From positions 1 through 64,000 of the forward strand of contig QFQQ01000017.1 in the NCBI GenBank assembly GCA_003243445.1: a stretch of 64,000 bases of DNA, in the 5' to 3' direction. Made by a program: the position numbers and the translations under genes. This stretch comes from Citrobacter freundii. GTDB lineage: Bacteria > Bacteroidota > Bacteroidia > Chitinophagales > Chitinophagaceae. How positions within the stretch are numbered: position 1 is the first letter of the stretch; every line of letters starts with the position of its first letter. The notes under the pieces are model-generated. The model worked only from the letters and a program-made list of their open reading frames with translations. It searched no databases and had not been told where the DNA came from. Of this stretch, positions 26,297 to 35,213 are shown one piece after another.

Positions 26297-26692
26297 ATGA
26301 TCCATCTCCTCCAGATTAATCCATCCGCAGCTGATGCCGGTTCTTATTTGCCGGTAGCTATACAGGTTATTGTTGCCGTAGGGCTGATTGCCATCCTCAT
26401 GGTGGCCACACACCTGCTCGGGCCAAAGCGGAAGACAAGCGACAAATTGCAGAATTTTGCCAGTGGTATCGAATCTCATGGCGACGCCCGCCAGCCAATG
26501 GCCATCAAATACTTTCTCACAGCTATTTTATTTGTTCTTTTTGATGTAGAAGTGATCTTCTTCTACCCTTATGCCGTCAATTTCAAGGAATTAGGTTGGA
26601 ACGGCTTCTGGGCAGTACTGATGTTTGTAGGGTTCTTCCTCTGCGGATTCACTTATATTATCAAAAAAGGTGCTTTGAAGTGGGAAGACTAA
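26297..26692 (+). CDS. nuoA: NADH-quinone oxidoreductase subunit A
   Basis: 131-aa membrane subunit of complex I with three membrane helices (about 18-40, 73-93, 100-122). KYFLTAILFVLFDVEVIFFYP is the conserved NuoA helix with acidic residues, and the short loop containing ASGIESHGDAR is the usual quinone-site segment. First gene of a 13-gene operon. The promoter element is 15 bp upstream. Confidence 0.95.
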   Translation: MIHLLQINPSAADAGSYLPVAIQVIVAVGLIAILMVATHLLGPKRKTSDKLQNFASGIESHGDARQPMAIKYFLTAILFVLFDVEVIFFYPYAVNFKELGWNGFWAVLMFVGFFLCGFTYIIKKGALKWED

Positions 26693-26903
26693 TAGGTTAA
26701 GGGATCAAATCAGGAAGAAATTACCGAACAGCCGGCGAGGCAGGATTGTTGTACGGATTGAGTGTAAACCCGCGGTTGTGCAGATTCTCCGGATCGGGTA
26801 GTTGCTTCAGGTTATCCGCACAAATCGCGTAATTCGTAACCCGCGCAGTTCGCTAATTCGCGAAATCGGTGCAGCGAAATTCGCGTAATAAAATCAGTGT
26901 AGT
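26693..26903. repeat. nuoA-nuoB gap with GCGAATT-word repeats
   Basis: 211 bp without a gene. From about 26815 it contains repeated, partly inverted words such as ATCGCGTAATTCG, CGCTAATTCGCGAAAT and GCGAAATTCGCGTAAT. This is a further palindromic word family in the operon. Confidence 0.5.
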
Positions 26904-27500
26904 ATGTCACGTCCAGTATCATTTAACGTAAACGGCAAAGCAAACGGAAAGGATCTCGTCAAGGATATCAGCATGGCTGAAATGCCTGAAGGTCACCAGG
27001 GTGAAGGTTTCTTTGCGACCACGCTCAACAATGTGATCGGCCTCGCCCGTAAGAACTCTATCTGGCCCCTGCCTTTCGCTACTTCCTGCTGCGGTATTGA
27101 ATTCATGGCCACCATGGGTGCCCATTATGATCTCGCCCGCTTTGGAAGCGAGCGCGTGGGCTTCTCTCCCCGTCAGTGCGACCTGCTAATGGTCATGGGA
27201 ACAATTGCAAAAAAGATGGGACCGGTTGTAAAACAGGTGTACCTGCAAATGGCTGAACCCCGCTGGGTAATGGCCGTTGGCGCCTGCGCATCAAGCGGTG
27301 GAGTATTCGATACTTATAGTGTATTGCAGGGTATCGACCAGGTTGTGCCGGTTGACGTTTACGTTCCCGGGTGCCCTCCCCGCCCGGAGGCGATCATCGA
27401 CGGTGTAATGCGTATCCAGGACCTGGTAGGCAAAGAAAGCCTGCGGAGAAGAAACAGCAATCAATACAAAGCTTTATTGGAAAGTTACGGTATACAATAG
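26904..27500 (+). CDS. nuoB: NADH-quinone oxidoreductase subunit B
   Basis: 198-aa peripheral-arm subunit that holds cluster N2 next to the quinone. Seen: SCCGIEFMAT (paired cysteines), the Cys in VGACASSGG, and PGCPPRPEAII. These give the four ligands of the 4Fe-4S cluster. The N-terminal 30 residues are variable. The stop codon is TAG, which shows that TAG terminates translation in this organism. Confidence 0.95.
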   Translation: MSRPVSFNVNGKANGKDLVKDISMAEMPEGHQGEGFFATTLNNVIGLARKNSIWPLPFATSCCGIEFMATMGAHYDLARFGSERVGFSPRQCDLLMVMGTIAKKMGPVVKQVYLQMAEPRWVMAVGACASSGGVFDTYSVLQGIDQVVPVDVYVPGCPPRPEAIIDGVMRIQDLVGKESLRRRNSNQYKALLESYGIQ

Positions 27501-27549
27501 CATTGAAAGGTCAAAAGCGTTCTGCTTTTGGCTTTAATTTTTTGAGTTT

Positions 27550-28140
27550 ATGGCATTGACCAACGAGCATATCAAACAACGGTTAATAGAAAAATTTGAC
27601 ACACAGGTTAGCGGATTCGAAGAGCCCTACGGAATGCTCACATTCGAAGCACCGAAAGAAATGAACCTGAAAGTGATGCAGTTCCTTTATGATGATGCAG
27701 AATTGAAATTCCGCTTCATGAATGATCTGACCGGCGTTCACTTCCCTGATCAGAAAGGACGTGAACTCGCCGTCGTTTATCACCTTCATAACCTGGAAGA
27801 TAATATCCGCATCCGCTTCAAGGTATTTGCTGATATCAGCAAACCTGATGTGTATACTGCCACAGCTTTGTTCTCTGCCGCCAACTGGATGGAAAGAGAG
27901 ACCTATGATTTCTATGGTATCAACTTCGTCGGCCATCCCAATCTTAAACGCATATTGAATGTGGATGAAATGGACTATTTCCCTATGAGAAAGGAATATC
28001 CATTGGAGGATCAGACGCGCATCGATAAAGATGACGAGATGTTTGGCCGCGGCGGCTCACTCGGCTATGGCGATGAAAAAACTGAGCATGGAACTATTGC
28101 AGAAGAATTTAAAGGTAAAGTAGGAGACGAGATAATATAA
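27550..28140 (+). CDS. nuoC: NADH-quinone oxidoreductase subunit C
   Basis: 196 aa, 30-kDa-subunit family. Conserved ERETYDFYGINFVGHPNLKR and DWxxFPxRKEYPLE-like ending (MDYFPMRKEYPLEDQ). Separate from NuoD, unlike the NuoCD fusion of enterobacteria. Located 49 bp after nuoB; a palindromic repeat fills the gap to nuoD. Confidence 0.93.
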   Translation: MALTNEHIKQRLIEKFDTQVSGFEEPYGMLTFEAPKEMNLKVMQFLYDDAELKFRFMNDLTGVHFPDQKGRELAVVYHLHNLEDNIRIRFKVFADISKPDVYTATALFSAANWMERETYDFYGINFVGHPNLKRILNVDEMDYFPMRKEYPLEDQTRIDKDDEMFGRGGSLGYGDEKTEHGTIAEEFKGKVGDEII

Positions 28141-28313
28141 AGTAAAAAGTAAAAATTCAAAAGTAAAAAATAGCGTCATAAGATCAACCGCCGCTTTTAT
28201 ACTTTTGGTTTTTATCCGGATGAATTGAAATAAGTAAAAATATCAAATCGAAACGCGTTTGCTGGTAGCACGCATCTTTTTGACTTTTGACTTTTTAATT
28301 TTTAATTTTCCCT
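28139..28313. repeat. AAGTAAAAAGT palindrome between nuoC and nuoD
   Basis: A-rich arm 28139-28170 (AAAGTAAAAAGTAAAAATTC) and T-rich arm from about 28278 (TTTTTGACTTTTGACTTTTT) are imperfect reverse complements separated by about 110 bp of unique sequence. It overlaps the nuoC stop codon and ends 1-2 bp before nuoD. Confidence 0.75.
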
Positions 28314-28314
28314 G

Positions 28315-29538
28315 ATGTCAGAACAACATATAAAATTACCGGAAGGAAGCATAGAGAAAACCACCACCACGCTCAACCTGGGACCTACACACCCGGCCAC
28401 GCATGGCGTGATGCAGAATATCCTGGAGCTCGATGGTGAGCGTATTGTGTCGGCAGAACAGACCATCGGATACATTCACCGCGCCTTCGAAAAGATTGCC
28501 GAACGCCGAAACCTTTACCAGATCACGCCACTGACCGACAGGCTGAACTATTGCTCTTCCCCCATCAACAACATGGGATGGCATCTCACCTGCGAAAAGC
28601 TTTTAGGTGTGAAAACACCAAAGCGCGTGGACTATCTCCGCATTATTATCATGGAACTGGCGCGGATCTCCGACCACCTGATCTGTAACTCGATCGTGGG
28701 TGTGGATAGCGGCGCATACACCGGCTTCCTCTATGTAATGCAGTACCGTGAATTGATCTATGAGATCTACGAAGAGGTTTGCGGATCACGGCTTACTACC
28801 AACATCGGTCGTATCGGTGGTTTTGAAAGAAACTTCAATGATATCGCTTTCACCAAGATCCAGAAATTTCTGGATGAGTATCCAAGAGTGTTGACTGAAT
28901 TTGAAAACCTGTTCACCCGCAACAGGATCTTCATGGAACGTACCATCGGCGCCGGCGCTATCAGTGCAGAACGCGCATTGAACTATGGGTTCACCGGTCC
29001 AAACCTGCGCGCTGCAGGTGTTGACTATGACGTTCGCATTCATACTCCATACAGCAGCTACGAAGATTTTCAATTTGAAATACCTGTTGGTACAACAGGC
29101 GATTGTTATGATCGCTTTCTGGTACGCAACCAGGAAATGTGGCAATCATTAAGCATCATCAAACAGGCTTTCCAGAAAGTACAGGAATTCAAAGGCGCGG
29201 AAGCAGACGTGTATCATGCTGATGTTCCTGAATACTATCTTCCTGAAAAGAAGGATGTATATACAAAGATGGAAGCACTGATCTGGCACTTCAAGATCAT
29301 CATGGGTGAGATCGATATGCCGGCAGGTGAGGTATACAATTGCGTTGAAGGCGGCAATGGTGAGTTAGGTTTCTATCTTATCAGCGATGGTGGAAGAACG
29401 CCGTATCGCCTCCACTTCCGCAGGCCATGCTTTATCTATTACCAGGCATATGAAGAATTGACCAAAGGCGCGATGCTGAGTGATGCGATCATTGTGATGA
29501 GCAGCCTGAACCTGATCGCAGGTGAAATGGACGCTTAG
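28315..29538 (+). CDS. nuoD: NADH-quinone oxidoreductase subunit D
   Basis: 407-aa 49-kDa-type subunit forming the quinone pocket with NuoB. Signatures: LGPTHPATHG near the N-terminus, GYIHRAFEKIAE, RLNYCSSPINNMGW, NIGRIGGFERNF, and the conserved C-terminus ending in GEMDA. Full length with no fusion to NuoC. Confidence 0.96.
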   Translation: MSEQHIKLPEGSIEKTTTTLNLGPTHPATHGVMQNILELDGERIVSAEQTIGYIHRAFEKIAERRNLYQITPLTDRLNYCSSPINNMGWHLTCEKLLGVKTPKRVDYLRIIIMELARISDHLICNSIVGVDSGAYTGFLYVMQYRELIYEIYEEVCGSRLTTNIGRIGGFERNFNDIAFTKIQKFLDEYPRVLTEFENLFTRNRIFMERTIGAGAISAERALNYGFTGPNLRAAGVDYDVRIHTPYSSYEDFQFEIPVGTTGDCYDRFLVRNQEMWQSLSIIKQAFQKVQEFKGAEADVYHADVPEYYLPEKKDVYTKMEALIWHFKIIMGEIDMPAGEVYNCVEGGNGELGFYLISDGGRTPYRLHFRRPCFIYYQAYEELTKGAMLSDAIIVMSSLNLIAGEMDA

Positions 29539-29540
29539 GT

Positions 29541-29776
29541 AAAGTAAAAAGTCAAAAGTAAAAAGTAAAAAAAGCTGTCATTATAGATGGATATACTTTT
29601 TACCGATGAACAACAAGAAGTAAAAAGTCAAAAGTAAAAATTAAAAAGGATGTCATCAGATATTGATTTTATTTTTTACCGATGAAAAAAAATAAACAAA
29701 AGAAAGTAAGAAGGGAAAATGACCTTCGTTTATAAAAAAGGCGTTTTTTACTTTTTACTTTTGAATTTTGACTTTG
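29541..29776. repeat. AAGTAAAAAGT compound palindrome between nuoD and nuoE
   Basis: Begins AAAGTAAAAAGTCAAAAGTA, and a second A-rich arm lies at about 29612-29646. The T-rich arm TTTTTTACTTTTTACTTTTG is at about 29745-29764. Two similar inner segments end in TTTTTTACCGATGAA or close variants (29596, 29668), suggesting one element inserted into or duplicated next to another. Confidence 0.75.
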
Positions 29777-29780
29777 CATT

Positions 29781-30281
29781 ATGATTCAGTTTTCAGAAAA
29801 TAAATTGAAAGAAGTAGAAAAGATCATCGCACGCTATCCCGAAGGAAGGCAGAAAAGTGCGTTGATCCCGGTGCTTCATTTGGCACAGCAGGAGTTCGGT
29901 GGTTGGCTGGATGTACCAGTGATGGATTATGTAGCGACTTTATTAAAGCTCGCTCCGATCGAAGTGTATGAAGTGGCTACATTCTACAGTATGTTCAACC
30001 TGAAACCGGTTGGCCGTTATATGTTTGAAGTTTGCCAGACAGGCCCCTGTATGGTCAGAGGGGCAGATGATATTGTTGATTATATCGGAAAAAAACTCGG
30101 CATTAAACCGGGACAGACTACGGAAGATGGAATGTTCACACTGAAAACAGTGGAATGTCTCGGAGCCTGTGGTTATGCACCAATGATGCAGATGGGTAAA
30201 CATTATAAAGAGCACCTTACCCCGCAGCGCGTGGATGAGATCATTGATGAGTGCAGAAGAACGGCGGCGACGAATAATTAG
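29781..30281 (+). CDS. nuoE: NADH-quinone oxidoreductase subunit E
   Basis: 166-aa thioredoxin-fold subunit carrying the 2Fe-2S cluster N1a. Ligands seen: CQTGPC (first pair) and CLGACG (second pair), with the preceding VATFYSMFNLKPVG motif of the family. It works with NuoF and NuoG in the NADH-oxidising module. Confidence 0.95.
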   Translation: MIQFSENKLKEVEKIIARYPEGRQKSALIPVLHLAQQEFGGWLDVPVMDYVATLLKLAPIEVYEVATFYSMFNLKPVGRYMFEVCQTGPCMVRGADDIVDYIGKKLGIKPGQTTEDGMFTLKTVECLGACGYAPMMQMGKHYKEHLTPQRVDEIIDECRRTAATNN

Positions 30282-30284
30282 TTC

Positions 30285-30434
30285 GAAGTAAAAAGTCAAA
30301 AGTAAAAATTAAAAAACGCCTTCTGCGGATTTGATTTTTCTTTTGAGATTAGTAAATGAATATTATAAAGTAAAGTATGTAAGAAAATTTCATCCGAGAG
30401 ATTTTTTACTTTTTACTTTTGAATTTTGACTTTT
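30285..30434. repeat. AAGTAAAAAGT palindrome between nuoE and nuoF
   Basis: Left arm 30287-30315 (AAGTAAAAAGTCAAAAGTAA), right arm 30402-30433 (TTTTTTACTTTTTACTTTTG, then AATTTTGACTTTT), with about 85 bp of AT-rich unique sequence between. Confidence 0.75.
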
Positions 30435-30440
30435 CAACCG

Positions 30441-31796
30441 ATGGGAAGAAAATTATTACTGGAAAAAGCACACGTAGAAAACATCAGGTATTTTGATGTG
30501 TATCGTCGTGAAGGTGGATATCGTTCTGTAGAGAAGGCGTTAAAAACGATGAATCCTGATGCGGTAACGGAAGAGGTGAAGAAGAGCGGTCTTCGGGGCC
30601 GTGGTGGTGCGGGTTTTCCTGCCGGCATGAAATGGAGCTTTCTGGCAAAGCCTGAAGGAGTACCCCGTCACCTGGTGGTGAATGCTGATGAATCGGAGCC
30701 CGGCACATTCAAAGACCGTTACCTGATGGAATTCCTGCCGCATATCCTGATCGAAGGAATGATCGTGGCTTCTTTTGCATTGGGAAGCAACAATTCATAT
30801 ATCTATATCCGTGGTGAATACTGGTGGATCGTAGACATTCTTGAACAGGCGATCGAAGAAGCCCGCAACAATGGCTTTCTTGGTAAGAATATCCTCGGTT
30901 CCGGTTTTGATTGCGACATCTTCGTTCATCGTGGTGCAGGTGCGTATATCTGTGGTGAAGAAACTGCGTTGATCGAATCACTGGAAGGAAAAAGAGGAAA
31001 CCCGCGTATCAAGCCTCCGTTCCCGGCGATCAAAGGTGTATGGGATCGTCCGACGGTAGTGAACAATGTGGAAACCATCTGTGCTGTGGTGCCTATCATC
31101 AATGAAGGCGGTGAAGAGTATACAAAGATCGGTGTGGGTAAATCAACCGGTACAAAGTTGATCTCTGCCTGTGGCAATATCAATAAGCCGGGGGTATACG
31201 AGATCGATATGACCATCAGCGTTGAGGAATTTATTTTCAGTGATGAATATTGCGGCGGTATCCCGAACGGAAAGAGATTGAAAGCCTGTATCCCGGGAGG
31301 TTCATCTGTTCCGATCCTTCCCGCCAATCTTTTGCTCAAAACCGCAAAAGGTGAAACACGTATGATGAACTACGAAAGCTTGAGTGATGGCGGTTTTGCA
31401 ACCGGCACCATGATGGGCTCCGGCGGTTTTATTGTACTTGACGAAGACCAGTGCGTGGTAAGAAATACCTACACGCTTGCACGCTTTTATCGTCATGAAA
31501 GCTGCGGGCAATGTTCACCCTGCCGTGAAGGAACCGGCTGGATGGAAAAATTATTACTGCGTCTCGAAAGAGGTCAGGGCAAGATGAGCGATATCGATCT
31601 GCTCTGGGATATCCAGCGTAAGATCGAAGGAAATACGATCTGCCCATTGGGAGACGCCGCTGCATGGCCTGTGGCCGCGGCGATCAGGCACTTCAGAGAC
31701 GAATTTGAATGGCATGTGCTGAATCCGGAAGAAGCGGTGAAAAGGAATTATGGATTGGCGCATTATGCGGATCCATTGGAGGTTGTGCCTGCGTAA
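30441..31796 (+). CDS. nuoF: NADH-quinone oxidoreductase subunit F
   Basis: 451 aa from ATG 30441 (MGRKLLLEK). A TTG at 30426 is in frame but lies in the palindrome arm, so it is not used. It binds NADH and FMN and cluster N3: GRGGAGFPAGMKW, NADESEPGTFKDR, GAGAYICGEETALIESLEG, and cysteines in ESCGQCSPCREG plus a distal Cys in TICPLGD. Standard NuoF/51-kDa layout. Confidence 0.95.
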   Translation: MGRKLLLEKAHVENIRYFDVYRREGGYRSVEKALKTMNPDAVTEEVKKSGLRGRGGAGFPAGMKWSFLAKPEGVPRHLVVNADESEPGTFKDRYLMEFLPHILIEGMIVASFALGSNNSYIYIRGEYWWIVDILEQAIEEARNNGFLGKNILGSGFDCDIFVHRGAGAYICGEETALIESLEGKRGNPRIKPPFPAIKGVWDRPTVVNNVETICAVVPIINEGGEEYTKIGVGKSTGTKLISACGNINKPGVYEIDMTISVEEFIFSDEYCGGIPNGKRLKACIPGGSSVPILPANLLLKTAKGETRMMNYESLSDGGFATGTMMGSGGFIVLDEDQCVVRNTYTLARFYRHESCGQCSPCREGTGWMEKLLLRLERGQGKMSDIDLLWDIQRKIEGNTICPLGDAAAWPVAAAIRHFRDEFEWHVLNPEEAVKRNYGLAHYADPLEVVPA

Positions 31797-32303
31797 TAAG
31801 TCAAAAGGCAAAAGTAAAAAGTAAAAAATGGCGTGGATATGGAAGAGAAAATCGATAAAGCGCAGAATGGTAAACCGTTTAAAATAAGCCATCGTTGTTT
31901 TCTTTTTTCGAAAGAAGTGATCTTGTTCGTAAAGGATTGTCAGTACAAACAGATATTTAGTTCTTTATTTGATTAGCTGGTAAGGAGCACAACTTCAATC
32001 GGTGCAAATGTTATTGAAGGAAGAGCTGGTAGCTCAAAGCGTGACTGGAAAAAATTTCAAGTCATTGCGCTTAAATCTGCCAATGAAACCAAGTATTGGT
32101 TGTGCCTTATCAGAGATACCATGGACGGGGTTGATAGAGAAAGGCTGAATTAGCTCATAAAAGAAGCCGATGAGATCTCGAAGATCATTGCGCGGATAAT
32201 TATCAATTCTTCCAACGAGTAGGGTTATATTTTGACTTTTGATTTTTGACTTGAGGCCGAAAGGCCGGGTTTTTAATTTTTAATTTTGACTTTTTACTTT
32301 AAT
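31797..32303. mobile_element. Palindrome-flanked element with S23-family pseudogene, between nuoF and nuoG
   Basis: Left arm 31799-31828 (AAGTCAAAAGGCAAAAGTAA, then AAAGTAAAAA) and right arms 32228-32250 and 32269-32300 (TTTGACTTTTGATTTTTGAC and TTTTTAATTTTGACTTTTTA) enclose a dead four-helix-bundle gene. The ends are of the same family as the short palindromes in other nuo gaps. Treating it as mobile is an inference from the dispersed, inverted ends; no transposase is present. Confidence 0.5.
31839..32222 (+). pseudogene. Four-helix-bundle (S23/23S rRNA IVP family) pseudogene with two amber stops
   Basis: A single frame from ATG 31839 to TAG 32220-32222 reads 127 codons, broken only by TAG at codon 46 (31974) and codon 105 (32151). 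The text around them is typical of the family: LVRSTTSIGANVIEGRAGSS just after the first stop, then KFQVIALKSANETKYWL, and LIKEADEISKIIARIIINS after the second. Gln (CAG) fits both stop positions, so two C-to-T changes would explain them. TAG is a normal stop here (nuoB ends in it). Too short for most ORF callers. The family is related in fold to the Avd protein of diversity-generating retroelements. Confidence 0.8.
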
Positions 32304-32304
32304 A

Positions 32305-33414
32305 ATGGCTGATCAACAATTATTCAAGGTTACGATAGACAACATCACCGTCGAAGTGGAGCCGGGAACAACCATCCTGATGGCTGCACGCAAGATCGGT
32401 GGAGATGTTACGCCTCCTGCTATGTGCTTCTACAGCAAATTGCAGGGTAGCGGTGGTAAATGCCGTACCTGCCTTGTAGAAGTGAGCAAAGGTTCAGAGA
32501 AAGATCCGCGCCCGATGCCAAAGCTTGTTGCAAGCTGCCGCACAACGGTAATGGATGGAATGGAAGTGAAGAATATCACCAGCAGTAAAGTGCCCGATGC
32601 ACGTGCTGGTGTAGTGGAGTTCCTGTTACTGAACCACCCGCTCGATTGCCCTATCTGTGATCAGGCTGGTGAATGTCATCTGCAGGATCTCGGGTACGAA
32701 CATGGTAAAGAAGGCACACGCTACGAATTCTCCCGCCGCACATTTGATAAAGAAGATATCGGGCCTTATATCCAGTTGCATATGACGCGTTGCATTCTTT
32801 GCTATCGTTGTACATATGTGGCGGGGCAGCTGACCGACAACCGCATGCATGGCGTGCTTGACCGCGGAGATCACGCAGAGATCTCGACTTATATTTCCAA
32901 AGCGATCACAAATGATTTCAGTGGAAACATGATCGATGTTTGTCCTGTTGGTGCATTAACGGATAAGACTTTCCGTTTCAAGAACAGGGTTTGGTTCACC
33001 AAACCTGTACAGGCACACCGGAATTGCGATAAGTGCTGCGGTAAAGTGACCTTGTGGAACCGTGGTGATGAAGTATTGCGCGTTACAGCAAGAAAAGATG
33101 AGTGGGGCGAAGTGGAAAGCTATGATGGCAAACCGGGCTGGATCTGCAATACATGCCGTTTTGAGAAAAAGAATATGAGCGATTGGACGATCGAAGGTCC
33201 TGCAAAGATCAACCGCCACTCAGTTATCTCAACCAATCATTATGTGGAGGCTAAGAAACCGGCAGAGTTCTTACCTGAATTAATGGGTGGACGTGAGCCG
33301 AAAATGCTCATGGATATTCATGATGTAAGTGATGTGAATGATCCGAAGGTTGACCTGAGTTTATTACCGGGCCCTGCAACCGGCGCAACTTTTACAAATA
33401 AAAAAGAACAATAA
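32305..33414 (+). CDS. nuoG: NADH-quinone oxidoreductase subunit G, short form
   Basis: 369 aa. It keeps the N-terminal iron-sulfur part: 2Fe-2S ligands in GGKCRTCLVEV, then HPLDCPICDQAGECHLQD and the CILCYRCTYV/CPVGAL cluster, and a further CX2C-rich stretch (CDKCCGKVT, CNTCRFEK). The large molybdopterin-type domain of longer NuoG proteins (about 700-900 aa) is absent. As far as I know, such short NuoG is usual in several Bacteroidota groups. Located 6 bp before nuoH. Confidence 0.9.
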   Translation: MADQQLFKVTIDNITVEVEPGTTILMAARKIGGDVTPPAMCFYSKLQGSGGKCRTCLVEVSKGSEKDPRPMPKLVASCRTTVMDGMEVKNITSSKVPDARAGVVEFLLLNHPLDCPICDQAGECHLQDLGYEHGKEGTRYEFSRRTFDKEDIGPYIQLHMTRCILCYRCTYVAGQLTDNRMHGVLDRGDHAEISTYISKAITNDFSGNMIDVCPVGALTDKTFRFKNRVWFTKPVQAHRNCDKCCGKVTLWNRGDEVLRVTARKDEWGEVESYDGKPGWICNTCRFEKKNMSDWTIEGPAKINRHSVISTNHYVEAKKPAEFLPELMGGREPKMLMDIHDVSDVNDPKVDLSLLPGPATGATFTNKKEQ

Positions 33415-33420
33415 GCGGAC

Positions 33421-34458
33421 ATGGAGTTATTTTATCTGATTCTAGAAAAATTTTTGCTGATCGGTTTGATCGTGTCCCTTTCCATGGTGGTCGCAATGTA
33501 TGCAACCTATGGAGAGCGCAAGGTAGCGGCCTGGTTACAGGACCGTATTGGTCCAAACCGTGCCGGTCCTTTCGGTTTGTTGCAGCCGCTCGCCGATGGT
33601 GGTAAACTGTTCTTTAAAGAAGAGATCATTCCATTGGTTTCTTCCAAATTCCTATTCATCCTCGGGCCTGCTCTGGCGATGGTTACTGCATTGCTCACAA
33701 GTGCCGTCATCCCCTGGAGTACGCCATTGCATTTATTTGACCGCGAAATACCGCTGCAGGTTGCTGATGTGAATATCGGGATACTTTACATCTTTGGCGT
33801 GGTCAGTTTGGGTGTATATGGTATCATGATCGGTGGTTGGGCATCAAATAATAAGTTCTCGCTGCTGGCGGCTATCCGTGGTGCATCCCAGATGGTTTCT
33901 TATGAGTTGCCGATGGGTCTTGCACTGATCGCTGTATTGATGCTGGTGGGTGATCTGCGCATGAGTCAGATCGTAGGCAATCAGCTGGAGCATGGCTGGC
34001 ATATTATTTATCAGCCGATCGGCTTCATCATCTTCTTTGTGTGTGCGCTGGCAGAATGTAACCGTACACCATTCGATCTTCCGGAAGCGGAGAATGAGTT
34101 GAACTTCGGTTATCACCAGGAATATTCATCCATGAAACTCGGTTTCTATCTTTTTGCCGAGTATATCAATATGTTCATCAGCGGGGTGGTAATGTCCTGC
34201 CTCTATTTTGGTGGATATGATATTCCATTTGTAAATGAAGCAAATTGGGGATGGAATCAGAACCTGATGGCAGTGATCGGATTTGTTGTATTGCTCGCAA
34301 AAGCATTCACTTTCGTATTCATATTTATGTGGATACGCTGGACGATCCCAAGATTCCGTTATGATCAGCTGATGAAACTCGGCTGGAGAACACTGATACC
34401 GTTGGCATTGCTGAATATGTTACTGACAGCAGCGATTGTCCTATGGTTAAAAAAGTAA
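33421..34458 (+). CDS. nuoH: NADH-quinone oxidoreductase subunit H
   Basis: 345-aa membrane subunit with about eight helices, linking the peripheral arm to the proton pumps and lining the quinone channel. Signatures: ERKVAAWLQDRIGPNRAGP and the later AECNRTPFDLPEAENELNFGY with conserved acidic residues. Intact. Confidence 0.96.
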   Translation: MELFYLILEKFLLIGLIVSLSMVVAMYATYGERKVAAWLQDRIGPNRAGPFGLLQPLADGGKLFFKEEIIPLVSSKFLFILGPALAMVTALLTSAVIPWSTPLHLFDREIPLQVADVNIGILYIFGVVSLGVYGIMIGGWASNNKFSLLAAIRGASQMVSYELPMGLALIAVLMLVGDLRMSQIVGNQLEHGWHIIYQPIGFIIFFVCALAECNRTPFDLPEAENELNFGYHQEYSSMKLGFYLFAEYINMFISGVVMSCLYFGGYDIPFVNEANWGWNQNLMAVIGFVVLLAKAFTFVFIFMWIRWTIPRFRYDQLMKLGWRTLIPLALLNMLLTAAIVLWLKK

Positions 34459-34585
34459 AAATTATTTTAAGTAAAAAGTAAAAAGTCAAAAGTAAAAAAG
34501 CTCAACCCGGAGGTTATTAATTGAGTAAAGCATTTCGCATAGCACGAGATTTTTTACTTTTTAATTTTGACTTTTTACTTAGAAC
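34454..34585. repeat. AAGTAAAAAGT palindrome between nuoH and nuoI
   Basis: A-rich arm 34454-34499 (contains AAGTAAAAAGTAAAAAGTCA) and T-rich arm 34551-34580 (TTTTTTACTTTTTAATTTTG). About 50 bp unique centre. Confidence 0.75.
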
Positions 34586-34597
34586 TTTGCGAAAATT

Positions 34598-35143
34598 ATG
34601 CAACTAACACAAAGAGCAAAACAGGTAGACCGCAAGCCAATGACATTCCTGGAGAAGATGTATCTCTGGAATATCCTCAAAGGCATGATGATCACGATCA
34701 GTCACCTGTTCAAGCGTAAGGCAACAATAAAATATCCTGAAGAGAAAAGAACATTCTCCAAGGTATTTCGTGGCGTTCAGATCCTGAACCGTGATGAGGA
34801 AGGTCGTGAGAAATGTACAGCCTGCGGCCTCTGTGCGGTGGCCTGCCCCGCGGAAGCGATCACGATGGAAGCGGCAGAACGTCAGCCTGGTGAAGAGAAT
34901 CTTTACAAAGAAGAAAAGTACGCAGCGAAGTATGAGATCAATATGCTGCGTTGCATCTTCTGTGGTTATTGTGAAGAGGCCTGTCCGAAAGATGCCATTT
35001 ATTTGTCAGAAACATTTGCGCCTGCCAACTATGGACGTCAGGGTTTTATTTATAAAAAAGAAGACCTGCTGATCCCGCATCCAAAGGAAAATCCTGAAGC
35101 GTATAAAAAAGCGCTGGGTGAGAAAAGCAGTAATAAAGCATAA
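34598..35143 (+). CDS. nuoI: NADH-quinone oxidoreductase subunit I
   Basis: 181-aa ferredoxin-like subunit with two 4Fe-4S binding motifs, CTACGLCAVACP and CIFCGYCEEACP, carrying electrons to NuoB. An N-terminal amphipathic segment (about 15-40) contacts the membrane domain. Standard length. Confidence 0.95.
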   Translation: MQLTQRAKQVDRKPMTFLEKMYLWNILKGMMITISHLFKRKATIKYPEEKRTFSKVFRGVQILNRDEEGREKCTACGLCAVACPAEAITMEAAERQPGEENLYKEEKYAAKYEINMLRCIFCGYCEEACPKDAIYLSETFAPANYGRQGFIYKKEDLLIPHPKENPEAYKKALGEKSSNKA

Positions 35144-35213
35144 GACGCATCTGTTAAACAGATTAAATAAACGAACGGCTTGAGTTTCGCACCTGGCCAA
35201 CAGCTTAGAGAAG

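Noticed and set aside
30426..30440. TTG start for nuoF
   Set aside because: The five extra codons lie in the T-rich repeat arm. The ATG at 30441 gives the normal NuoF start.
31839..32222. Genetic-code change with TAG read as an amino acid
   Set aside because: nuoB and mnmE, both essential-type genes, end in TAG at the expected length, so TAG is a stop in this organism. A partial suppressor remains possible but is not supported here.
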